Shown one piece after another: positions 31,729 to 42,297 of a stretch of 64,000 bases of DNA. A program made the position numbers and the translations under genes. Under the pieces are notes generated by a model. It was not told the DNA's origin. It did no database searches and saw only the letters and a list, made by a program, of their open reading frames with translations. Source of the DNA: Zymoseptoria tritici IPO323 (taxonomy: Eukaryota; Ascomycota; Dothideomycetes; Mycosphaerellales; Mycosphaerellaceae); the NCBI RefSeq assembly GCF_000219625.1, contig NC_018216.1, positions 3,410,001 to 3,474,000 on the forward strand. The letters are read 5' to 3'. Position 1 is the stretch's first letter, and every line of letters starts with the position of its first letter.

Positions 31729-33144
31729 ATGTCAACAGAATATACTCTACCATGCTCCCCGAAATACCTCTGTGAAGATCGCTTCTCGATCCTCGACTCC
31801 GACGAACTGCAAGTCCCCTTCTGGCCCGTCTTTGCAGAGCTGTTGAAACAGCCCACCACCACGCCAACCCAAGTCATCGACCTTCTCGAAACAATCGCCG
31901 TCACACTTCGCCAGAAATCAAGTACGGACTATGGCTTCCTTCGAGACTTCATGCGTACTAAGCTCGCACCCGACTTCTTCTCCCGAACATGGCCTTCTGT
32001 CGTTGATCTATCTCTCCAGCTACCAGTTCTATTCCCAATATGCACCCTTCCAATCCTCTCAGCCGGTCAAGCCTCCCTCCAGTTGACAAGAAGACAAGCT
32101 GCTTGTCTAGTCACTCATCAGTTCCTGTGCACCCTCGCCGCGCCGACCTGGCAGGATGGCTATCAAGACTTCCATATCTGGTACTCGGCCGAACAACCAC
32201 ACGCCAGAGCAGTGGACGCCTACCTCACCGCCTTGTTCAAATACTTTGATCGTCTGGGAGGGCCGGCCGAGACCACGCCTTTGTCATGCAGTGCTGAGGT
32301 CTGGCCAATTACGTATACCCTGACTGACAACGACGAACCTGCCAACCACGCTGCTGAGTATCTCATTCCATTCGAAACCCAGCATCTTGACGCCGCGAGT
32401 ACTGCGCCATTCCTTCTTGGTCTGCCGGACGGTGCATCTGTCATCTCAGCAAATAAGTTCATTGGATTTGGCCGCACGGGCACGCAGGATGAAGTCCATG
32501 TCGGCTGCTCGCCGGAGGCTTGCCCGGCCGTCTTGGTCACACCTCCGCTTGGGGACGGCGATGTGATGGTTGTGGTGGGAGCTGAGGCTATGATCACCAT
32601 CGAAGGGTACGGACGCACTGCCCAATGCGGTGAAGTTCTGCCCCCACCTCTGTCTGAGAATGCACACGATCATCGCGAATTGTGGTCAAAGCGGACGATG
32701 CTATTCATGGATGCGCTGGAGCTTGATCTGGAAGGGAGGGACGAGGGACTACCAGACCTACAGCCCGGCAAAGTTGAACGAGAGTTGCGAAAGGCATACA
32801 CTGCATTCCGATCAAGTCAAAACACCTCATCCGGACAGCGTTTCAACGTCGTCAACACCGGCTTCTGGGGTTGTCGGACGTTCGGCGGGAATCCGAGCGT
32901 CAAGACGATGATTCAGTGGTGCGCTGCTTCGAAGGCTGGATGCGGGAGCATGGAGTTCATCTGCTCGGGTGAAGAGCAGGAGGCTTTTGGAAAGAGGATG
33001 ATGCTGTTCGTGGATGCTGTGAGGATGTTGAGGGTCAAGACCACTGTACTCGAAAGCGTACTGCTTGAGCTCTTGACCCAAGATGTCTCGCCTGGAGAGG
33101 ATGCTTTGGATGTTGTTCTTGTCCGGCTGAAGGCAAAGTCTTGA
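31729..33144 (+). CDS. Poly(ADP-ribose) glycohydrolase-like protein with altered signature
   Basis: A single exon encodes 471 residues. A PARG-type macrodomain is recognised from ANKFIGFGRTGTQDEV at 241-256, a VVVGAEAMITIEGYGRTAQ segment and NTGFWGCRTFGGNP at 376-389. Canonical PARG has GGG-x7-QEE at the first site; here it reads GFG (246-248), only four residues, then QDE (253-255). The second glutamate, the catalytic position in the family, is kept (E255). The enzyme family removes poly(ADP-ribose) from nuclear proteins. The shortened signature could change activity or substrate, or mark a pseudoenzyme. The upstream helical part is about 230 residues. No targeting signal is seen. Confidence 0.8.
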   Translation: MSTEYTLPCSPKYLCEDRFSILDSDELQVPFWPVFAELLKQPTTTPTQVIDLLETIAVTLRQKSSTDYGFLRDFMRTKLAPDFFSRTWPSVVDLSLQLPVLFPICTLPILSAGQASLQLTRRQAACLVTHQFLCTLAAPTWQDGYQDFHIWYSAEQPHARAVDAYLTALFKYFDRLGGPAETTPLSCSAEVWPITYTLTDNDEPANHAAEYLIPFETQHLDAASTAPFLLGLPDGASVISANKFIGFGRTGTQDEVHVGCSPEACPAVLVTPPLGDGDVMVVVGAEAMITIEGYGRTAQCGEVLPPPLSENAHDHRELWSKRTMLFMDALELDLEGRDEGLPDLQPGKVERELRKAYTAFRSSQNTSSGQRFNVVNTGFWGCRTFGGNPSVKTMIQWCAASKAGCGSMEFICSGEEQEAFGKRMMLFVDAVRMLRVKTTVLESVLLELLTQDVSPGEDALDVVLVRLKAKS

Positions 33145-33657
33145 CCTCCGTTTCGGCCACATGGCTCTGACTTGAGGGGACCACGAGCGACGTAATGGCA
33201 TGGCGGGTCATGACGATGAAGGTATGACGGCGCAGAGAGCATTGAGAAAGCTATGTCGAAATGCATTGAGCTCGAAGTTGAAGACCGAATCATCTTCTCC
33301 TGACCAAGAAGGAAGGCGCCAAGCAGCTCACACGACACGAGTGATTTCCCATATCTCCTCAAAAGCAACCGCAAAGGCCAAAATAGAGATCCACAGCGAA
33401 GGTGACGCGACGTGAAGTGTGCACATTTCCACGTTATTCAGCCTGACTGAGGAAGCGACCCGTTCAACGAGACAGGAGTAAGTTCGGCCGTGAAAAGTCA
33501 TTCTCGCAATCTAGCTATCATTATGAAGAAAAACATGTACCTCCTCGTCTTCTGCTCTTGATCACTGCCCATTGTGAAGCTGGAGTCAAGAAATCCTTGT
33601 GGGACAAGGTCTTACATCTTTCTGATCCTCCTAATCACTAATGCATCATCGATCACC
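33145..33657. other. Convergent spacer
   Basis: This 513-bp spacer separates the 3' ends of the glycohydrolase-like gene and the disrupted minus-strand gene. Nothing else is recognised. Confidence 0.4.
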
Positions 33658-35791
33658 TCAAAACTTCCGGAAGAAATCCTCCTTCACAAGCGCCTCGTCC
33701 GCCTGGCGTTGCTTGCGCGAATCGTTCTGCTCCTTCTGGGCTGCGAGCACATCCTTCTTGAGCTGGGCGACCTGCTCCAGAAGTTGATCTGCCTGAGCTT
33801 GCTTTGCCTTGATCTCGCCCAACATCTGTTGTAGTCGACTCCCCTTCTCAGCTCCTGTAGCCGTCTTTGCGTCGAGCCTGCTCCTAGCTTGTTGCTTTCG
33901 GTCCATCCATCCCGAAAAGATCTTCAAGTCCTTCTTGCTGTCGGGGCGCATCCATCCCATGACATCGTTCGGTGTGAAGCGGATCACTGAACCGCCTTTG
34001 GCCCAAATCTGATTGAACAGCTTCGCTGCGTCGATGGCAAGAGTGGGAGCCAATATGTGCGTATTCTCAGCCCGGATAGCAACCAGGATGGCGTGGGCTT
34101 TGGCGTAGACTTCCTCCAGCGGCGAATACCGAACGAAGGACTTGAATTCGGCCTCATCGCGACTGTCCCACGTCTCCCACCACTCAATGAGATCCTGCAC
34201 GGTCTCAAATACCGAAGGCGTGGCTTGCTCAACATCTTGCATCTCCTCATCGTCTGCCTTGACCGATGAAGATTCCACTTGCTGAGCACCTGCTTTCTTG
34301 TCGATGTCTGTAGTCTGCTCAACGCCCTCCATGCTGTCATCGCCTCCATTCTCTTCGCTTCTGATTGGGGTATTGTCCCAGGTTGACATGGTACCAGAGA
34401 GACGGTCTGAGGAAGTGCGCCAATACAGCAATTCTCCGCGATGGAATGGTTTGGAATCCAAGTTGCCTGAAAAAGTCGGCCAGACCATGTCGAAGAATTC
34501 TGCGACGTCGCCGGCAAAGTGGTCTGCGCTGAAGTTTCCAGGGATGTCTTGTGAGGACTGGGCAACGACCTCGAATGCGTTGAGAAATTGCACCATCTTC
34601 GCTGCGACCTCGTCGGTCTGGCTTGAAGCCATGAAGCTTTCCTTGTTGGTGCCTCGGAACCAATCATACAGCTCTGGCAGAGTCGGCTGGGTATCATCAA
34701 CAGTCTGCAAATCTTGTCCGGCGTTGCCAGCCGTGATGATCATCTCCGCTTGCCAGTCAGATTCCACAGCTGTGACGGTGCCATTGTCCTCCCAATTGGC
34801 GACGACAAGACCCTCGTGTTCATGAAGAATGAACACATGATCATCTGTTGGCACGGCGTGCAGAGTGGCTCCTCCATCCGCGGACTTGACCGAGATGATC
34901 CAGTTCGCGGCGATGCTATCGGGATCGACCATATTTGGAACCATGAGGTTGTAAAAGTGCGCTGTCATGGTTTCGTCTCGCTCCAGGGAGAGAGTGTTGA
35001 TGTCGTAGACCAGGACGTTGAATGCTTTGGTTTGATCTTCGTCCGAGGCTTGCTTCTCCGATGCAGTTGGCGATGTTTCCTTCCCCTCTGCTGACTTCGG
35101 CTTCTCTCCCAAATCTTCTTTCTCCTCGTCATCGACTTCAAGGAAACCCTCCTGTTTCGTGAAGTCATCGTACTCATCAAGAACCTCAGTGGCGACGCGT
35201 TCCGAGGCAGTCATCAACAGTTCCCTGGCATCTGCGGCTGCAACCAGATTCAGTCCTCCAATATTCCATCTCCGAGGCAATATGACAGGGCGATAGTCCC
35301 CTTTGGCTGGTCGTACCGGGTCGCAATACAACGGATCCACGGAGATTTTGCTAATGGCCGTAAGTAAGGGTGCGAGATCATTGTAAGGGTGGTTGGATCG
35401 TGATCGGTTCACAAGCAAGGACTCTCGTACAACGGTGCAACGACGAAAGTCGTACTCCTTTTCAATGTCGACTGGATGGAGGGATGTGCAGCCTGTCCGC
35501 AGGGCATCTCCGGCCTTGATAATCTCGTCAGTAGGATTGCCGTGTTGATCGAGCCGATGAGTTGCCCTCCCTAGAGAGTAAACCTCAGCGTGACCGGCAA
35601 TAACCGACAATCTGAACTTCAATGTCGGGCATTTCCCCTCGTTGCTGATGTGTTGTCGCAAAGTCTCATACATAATTGTTTCGGGAGACTCCTCCGTTTC
35701 ATTTTCTTCGTCGCAGTCTTCATCCCATGTCCACCACCGCGCAACAGCTTCGTAGAACTCGAATGCAAAGTCGGCATCCTCCGGCTTCTCT
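33658..35791 (-). pseudogene. 3' half of a large gene split by a retrotransposon
   Basis: From 35791 to 33658 the minus strand encodes 709 uninterrupted residues after the 4-bp target copy, starting EKPEDADFAFEFYEAVARWW. It continues in frame from the 5' half at 45280-48082 if the transposon and one target copy are removed. The protein is acidic. It has Trp-rich helical blocks (LYDWFRGTNKESF and LIEWWETWDSRDEAEF) that look like an internal duplication, a basic C-terminal coiled coil (LQQMLGEIKAKQAQADQLLE) and ends EDFFRKF. There is no stop or RIP scar in the half itself. The family is unknown. The remnant lacks an ATG near its 5' end. Confidence 0.85.
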
Positions 35792-35965
35792 TGTTCAAAA
35801 ACACCAAAAACCTCGCTCAGGTTTACTTGAACCCTTGAAGCCTCAGGCACCGTTTCACTTAAAGGCTCGTTATTATCACATAACTCGCTCGTTTCAGTTA
35901 GTCTATATAGCTTAAGGGCCTTCGCCCTTATAAATTAGTATTATCCTTTTTCCGCTTTTTGATTA
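35792..35965 (+). repeat. 5' LTR (174 bp)
   Basis: Matches the 3' LTR over its full length. Differences are of CA-to-TA or TG-to-TA type. The outer (left) end keeps the unmutated bases, for example TGTTC and CTTGAACCC, while the inner end has GATTA in place of GATCA. Confidence 0.95.
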
Positions 35966-35967
35966 TC

Positions 35968-35974
35968 TAGTAGC
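35968..35974 (+). promoter_or_regulatory. Probable primer-binding site
   Basis: TAGTAGC two bases after the 5' LTR becomes TGGTAGC if one TG-to-TA change is reversed. That is the start of the complement of the initiator tRNA-Met 3' end used by many Ty-type elements. The match is short. Confidence 0.4.
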
Positions 35975-36482
35975 TAAGAGCACTTAAGGCGGCTCCTTAG
36001 CTGTCTTACCGGCTAGCTCTACTACTTAAGGGTCAGAGCTGGCCGGATGCTCGATTTATTGCCTATTTAATTAAACTAGCTTAAAACGACTCTAGTTTAA
36101 GACCTCCTTAGACCTATAGACTATACCGGACTTTCTACTTAGACTATACACCTAACTAGAAGCACCGGGTTTTCTATAGCTAGGGGTCCTATATATAGCG
36201 ATTTACTCGGCGGTGCTATATGTGCTGGATTGCTAACTTCTACTTAAACGTTAACGCAAAACTCGTTTTGCCTTAAGTTTAAGACTTAAAGCATAGAATT
36301 ACCGCACTTAAAACTAGTTACCTAAACACTTAAAGCGCGCTATGTTTGAACACGACAATAGCTAAAGCTGCCTGGCCGCTTAAGGAACTACAAGGAGGAA
36401 GTTATAACCCTTTAAGTTACTAGAAGCAATAACAACAGCAACTTAATTTAGTTCGATTAATAACCTATCCTACTAAGACAAG

Positions 36483-37961
36483 ATGTCCGTTACTAGCTAA
36501 GCCGAAGGAACTATAGAGCTTCCTTCCTCCTACGACTTAAACCTAACAGTCGCTAAAGGAGAAAGGCTTAAGGAAGATAGGGAAGGCTATCTAAGCCTAA
36601 TTAGCGAACTTAATCGCATTAAGGAACGAGGTAGCGATACAGGGGCGGCACTATCTACTACTGCTTGTCTCTTCCCTAAAGGAGATCCTTAGACGGATCC
36701 CCTAGCTCTACTTAGAGCTAATATTACCTTCCGAACTCCTACTTAACTAAGCCGACCTGCTGCTGCGAATGTAGGCTTAGGCCCTACTCGTTTTAGCGAG
36801 CATGTGGCCGCCTTGAGGGAAATGGAGGAACATATTAATCGACTTAAAGCAGACGCTGTCCGACTTTAGGCCGAGAACGCCCGCTTGTCCTAGGAGCCTG
36901 TTCGAGCAGGATCTGCTAACAGGCCTATCCGGGGACTAAGCGAGCTAGGAGCCGTACAGTTTAAGCCATCCCTATATTAAGGAGATAACCCTAGACACGG
37001 CTTAAGTAACGATAAGGGACTAAGTCGTCCCTATCGCTATACGTCTAGAACACTAGGCAGGGATACAACTCCCCTTAATTCCTTAGATACTTCTATTAAG
37101 GCTTCCGTCCGGGCACTAGAACTATACTAGGGAGACACTCGAAACAACGCTGCTAATATCTAGGTTAGGTCTATAGAGCGTTACTTAAGGTCTTAGATTA
37201 CCCTAAGATAGAGGGGTATCCGCCTATCCGAAGCTAACCTTATCGAATTAGTAGGTAGCTAGATGTAGCGTAACGCCCTTGCTTAGTAGGAGGAACAGGA
37301 AGAGACTTGTAGGCTTAAAATTATTAAGGGAACCTATACCCTTAACTTAATGCTCGGCAACCTCGTCTCCTATTTCTAAGATTATTATTACTAAGAGAAG
37401 CTCTAGAGATAATACCGAGCTCTTAAGCAAATAGGAGGTGTTATTACCTTCTACTACAAAATCCTCTTCGTAGCTCGCATACTTAAGCTAAGGCCTAATA
37501 ACTTCTCTAATACTACTGTCTTCTTTAATAGGCTTAAGCTGTTAATTCGAGCTAAGCTTATTCGACATAAGCTTACCCCTTAAAAGGCTAGACTACAGGA
37601 GATTATAGACCAGGCTTAAGCTATCGACGTAGCTAACTAGGAGGTCGTAGATTCTTAAAGGGGCCTAAGAATAGATGCCCCTGCCTTTAAGGAAAACCGC
37701 AATGCTCTTACTAGGAAGGCTTTTAAACTAAGAAAGGTAAACAAGACTACCGTAAAGTACGTTGCCGCTGCCCTTAAACACATAGCTAACGACAACAGCT
37801 CTAAGCTACCGGCTTAGGAGTATTCCTTAAAGTGCTATAACTACGGAGTCGCCGGACATACCTAGTATCGCTGTTAGAAGAAGCTTAAGCTAGACTTGCA
37901 GAAGAAGCAGGACGACTATAACAGACGCAAGGGGGGCTTAAGCAAGCCGACAAAAAAATAG
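36483..37961 (+). pseudogene. gag, inactivated by RIP
   Basis: A frame of about 490 codons starts at the ATG at 36483 and is interrupted only by TAA/TAG. It contains a coiled-coil-like part (VAALREMEEHINRLKADAVRL) and a capsid-like region. Near its end is a zinc knuckle at about 37830-37880 (KCYNYGVAGHT-YRC) in which the second cysteine now reads Tyr, as TGC to TAC would give. The zero frame ends with TAG at 37959-37961, directly after a run of seven A. Confidence 0.8.
37952..37958 (+). promoter_or_regulatory. Probable -1 ribosomal frameshift site between gag and pol
   Basis: The gag frame reads ACA-AAA-AAA-TAG and the pol frame lies at -1. The run of seven A fits the X-XXY-YYZ slippery pattern exactly in the gag frame and is followed at once by the gag stop. 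No downstream pseudoknot was assessed. Confidence 0.6.
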
Positions 37962-40900
37962 ACAGCGACTTAGATGCTAAGGATTCTAAGTCGTCTGTTG
38001 CGTCGCCCTTATTGCTTAGGATCTCTCCTAATGCTTAACTTAACTACCTTAACGCTATAGGACTAAACCTTTTAGTTACCTCTGGACGCTTAGGTTTAAG
38101 TAAGCATTCTGTTAAGGCTAAGTTCCTGTTCGATACTAGGGCTACGCGTGTATACGTCTTACGAACGATCGCGGACTAGTTTCCGGAGGCTTAAGTAGCT
38201 ATAGATTCCTAGACCGTAGTTCTGCCTAACGGTACAGCAATAGAGACAACCCTTAGAGTTAAGCTGCCTTACTAGCTACGTAACTTTAAGGGGGAAATCA
38301 CTGCCCGAGTGCTTAATCTCGCTAATTACGAGGTAATCCTTAGCCTTAAATAGTTCAGGCAGTACTACCCGACTATTAATTTCTTTACGAACAAGGTGTA
38401 CTTATACGACAACGGTGTCAAGTATGCTATACTATGCTCTAGATACGCTCCTAACTTAAGGAGCGTTCCGGTAGATAAGGACCTCTATTCCCTTAAGGAA
38501 CTAGAGGGTTTACTTAACGTTAATCCTAACATGCCCTTATATCTCTTAAACATAGATAAATACTAGGAGAGGCAACAGGAGAGGGAACGCGATCCTAAGG
38601 ACGACCCTATGTCCCTTAAGGAAGATAACGTTCCTCCTCCCTTAAGTAAGGAACCCAGCTTAAGCCGCATTATCCTAAACAACAGGGATCTGTTTAGATC
38701 TTCCTTGCCTAACAAGCTACCGAAGGACCGGTTTATTATGCATTTAATCGACACTAGGGACTACAAGCCGATTAATTAACAGCCTTACTAGCTATCTTAT
38801 GCCTAATCGCTTGAACAGGAGTCTTAAATTAAGGAACTCTAAAAGCGTAGGTTAATTAACAAATCCTAATCGGCTTAGGGAAGCCCTGTGTTACTTGTAC
38901 CTAAGCTAGGGGGGAAATGGCGAATGTGCGTTAATTTTAGGGCTCTAAACAACGCTACTGTTAAGGATCGATTCCCCCTACCTCGGATTTCCGACTACTT
39001 AGATGCATTTTATAGTTTAAGCTACTTTACTAAGATTAACTTAACCTCCGGGTTCTAGCAATTAAAGGTAAAGGAAGAGGACTAGCACAAGACAGCGTTT
39101 AACACTCGCTAGGGCAAATACTACTTTAAGGTAATGCCCTTCGGCCTGTGCAATATACCGGCAAGCTTCTAGAGCTTAATAAACGAAGCTCTAAGAAAGC
39201 ACCTTTATAAGACATGTGTAGTTTACTTAGACGACATCGTGATTTTCTCTAAGACCCTGGAGGAACACGAAGTCCACTTAAAGGAAGTCCTAGATGTCCT
39301 GCGGTCTTAGGAGCTATATTGCTCCCCTAAGAAATGTTATATTAGGGTTAAGGAATTCGACTTCTGTAGACATCGAGTAAGCTATAATTAAGTTAGGCCT
39401 ATAGAAGACAAGATCTCTATTGTCAGAGATTAGCTACAACCGACTAACGCTTAAGAAGTGCGGCAGTTTATTAGGCTAGCTTCCTTCTACCGCAAGTACG
39501 TTAGAGACTTTGCTAGGCACGCTGCTCCGCTGTTAGACCTCCTTAAGGAAGATAACTTGCTGCTACGTACTAAGAAGAAGCGCCCTATTAAGTAGACTGC
39601 CTAGTGCACTATCGCTTTTGCAAAGCTTAAGGAAGCCCTGTGCAGCGAGCTAGTGCTAATTATGCCAGATACTAAGAAGCCCTTTATTATTAAAACGGAT
39701 GCAAGTAAGTGGGCGCTTAGTGCAGTCCTACATTAAGCTAACTCTAATAGTAAATTGCATCCGGTTACTTTCGAGGGCCGCAAGCTGCAAAGGGCAGAAC
39801 TAAACTATCTAGTGCACGAGAAGGAGCTCCTTACTATTAAGGAAGCCCTTTAAAAATGGAGCCACTACATCGACAATAGGACCAAGACTTAAGTAATTAC
39901 GGATTACTACAGCCTGCAGTACCTAAAAACCTCGAAGACTCTAACTAAGCGACTTGTACGCTAGATTAAGGAGTTTCAAGCTTACAACATTAACATCCGC
40001 TACCGCAAGGGGAGTAAGGCCATAGTCCCTAATGCCCTCTCCCGCCGGCCGGACTTAATGGAAGGTACCCTAGCTAACATGGCCGGGGAGGGTTCTATAT
40101 AGCCTAGGGATTAATTACTTAAACCCGCGGACTTTTTGACTGCTTTGCCTTACTCCTTTAAGGAGAACGCTATAAGGGGGACGATTATACGAGGATTCTC
40201 CGAGCGTAAGGTAGTTAATAGAGTAATCCATTTTAAAACTATAGGGGAGATGCCCGAGAACAAGAAGCTAAGCCGCTTAATTAAAAAGAAGGTATTAGAT
40301 CTTGTCCTTAAGGACGACCTCCTGTATTATCGCGAGGCTGATAGAAGCCTTGTACCCTACATAGATCCGGAATTCCGGTAGGACTTCCTTAAACGCTACT
40401 ATAATAACTACAGGCACTTCGCACTGCCCGGCGTCTGTAGCATTCTTCGAGCGAGGGGCTAGTAGTAGTTACTTAAACAGGATGTTCACGACTACGCTTC
40501 CACTTGCCCTTAGTATTAAGCTACGAAGAAGAAGTCCCGGAGTCCCCTATAGGAACCGCGATTCCACTAAGCTAATTCCAAGCTTAAGCTATTTGAGCGC
40601 TAGGTAATTAATGTTATCGGTCTAATACCTATTACACTTAATAGTAACAAGTACATTATCACAGCCGTAGATTATGCTACTAGTTAGCCGGTTGCAAGGG
40701 CCACCTCGAATTAAGAAACCGAGACGGTCGCTCGTTTTGTTTAAGAAGAGATCTATGCGAACTTTAGACCCCTAAGGGAAGTCCTTAGTAATAATAGATC
40801 GAACTTTATAAGCAAGGCGTTTAATATCCTTATAGATACTCTTTAAGCTAACTACAGGCTAACAACGCCCTACTACCCCCGTACGAACAGGAAGGTTAAA

Positions 40901-42142
40901 GCCTTAAACGGTATTCTCGGCCGGATCCTTTCTAAGATGTGCTACGGTAAAAGCGTACACGCTTAGGACTTATACCTTCCTAAGGCGCTATATTCAAGTC
41001 GAATCCGGGCCTAATCCGGTTGTAGATACAGCCCCTTCTTCCTCTTATTCGGCCAGCAACCCCGAATACTTAAGGATTATCCGTACCTACGTCCGATGCA
41101 GCTTAAGCCCGAGGATCCTAAATCTAGGCATTAGGTAATACAGAACGCTAGGACAATTGCCGTAGAAAAGCTGCTTACGAAAGCAGTAAGAGCCGGCGCT
41201 ATTAGTAGACACACCTTTAAGGAGACTAATAGCAAGTTTATCGAGGGAGACTTTGTTCTTGTCTTAAATAAGACTAAGACGAAGCTCTAGCCGACCTTCG
41301 TAGGTCCCTTTAAGGTAATTAAGCGAAGCTAGCTTAGTACGTATACCTTAGAGTCCTACGACGGGTCTGTAGTTAAGCATTAGGTGCATAGTAATCGCCT
41401 TATCCGCGCTAACTGCACTAGTTTTAGGGACTAGCAGAAGCGCTATAGACAGGAGATTTTACTTAAGGCCGCTAGCTAGGAGTTTAAGGACTCCTTGCGT
41501 AATAATCTTACACTTAATCTACGCTTAAGTTTCTCTACTCTAGCGACTATTCCCAGACAGAAATAGGACAAGTTGTCTTTACAGTAGCTTAAACAGTTAG
41601 GAGCCCTTCGATTCCTTTTAGGGGAGGGTAAACCTTTAGATTCCTTAAAGACTAACGATTAGCTAAAGTTTTAACACAAGCTTAAACTCGCTGCTAATAA
41701 GATCCGAAGGAAGTATAGGGACGTTTTACGCGCGAATCGAGATAATGCTAAGGAGGTAGAGAAACTTAAGGCTACTCTCGAAAAGAAACGTCTTAGGGAG
41801 CTAAAGAAGTTAGCACCCTTAAGTCAGCCGGTTATACATCCGGTAAATGCAGTAGCAACATTAAGGGAAGACGCTTAAGTTAACCCTGTTATAGCAACTG
41901 TTCCTGTCCCTACGGAGCCTATTATAGAAGAAACGGAAGAGGAACTACTTGTAATCCCTTCCGAGCTCTAGGAGACTCTACTTAAACCCTAAGGGGAGTC
42001 GGGTAATAACGAGGACACTATTATAGTTGTGCCCCGTCGACGACTACCCTAGAACACAAGGGAAGCTCCTCGTAACCCTGCGGTGTAGCTACGAAGGAAG
42101 CTAACCTTTAAGTCTAAACGAAAGGTTAATGCGAGGGCCTAA
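37958..42142 (+). pseudogene. pol (protease, RT, RNase H, integrase), inactivated by RIP
   Basis: One frame runs without indels for about 1,395 codons. Protease: FDTRATRVYV at about 38129, where DTG has become DTR. Reverse transcriptase: VVYLDDIVIFSKTLEEHE from about 39218. RNase H: IKTDASKWALSAVL near 39690. Integrase: the three acidic residues have become Asn (40610), Asn (40790) and Lys (40898), each explained by TG to TA. A GPF-type module (PTFVGPFKVIK, about 41293) and a charged coiled-coil C-terminal extension follow. TAA/TAG stops are frequent. The enzyme cannot be functional. Confidence 0.9.
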
Positions 42143-42297
42143 GTTTAATAGATCCCCCGGAGGGTTTTTATTTTATGTTTTTTATACTTAAGGCCAGTCC
42201 TCAAGTGCTATTATACATTTATTTCGCGCTGGCTTTCTAGCGTTATATCGCATTTTATCGCATGCACAGCCTAGCAGATAAGGGGGCTTAGAAAAAA

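Noticed and set aside
40136..40381. 81-codon open frame as a separate gene
   Set aside because: It is a stop-free piece of pol between RNase H and integrase and lies in the pol frame; the second element has the same piece.
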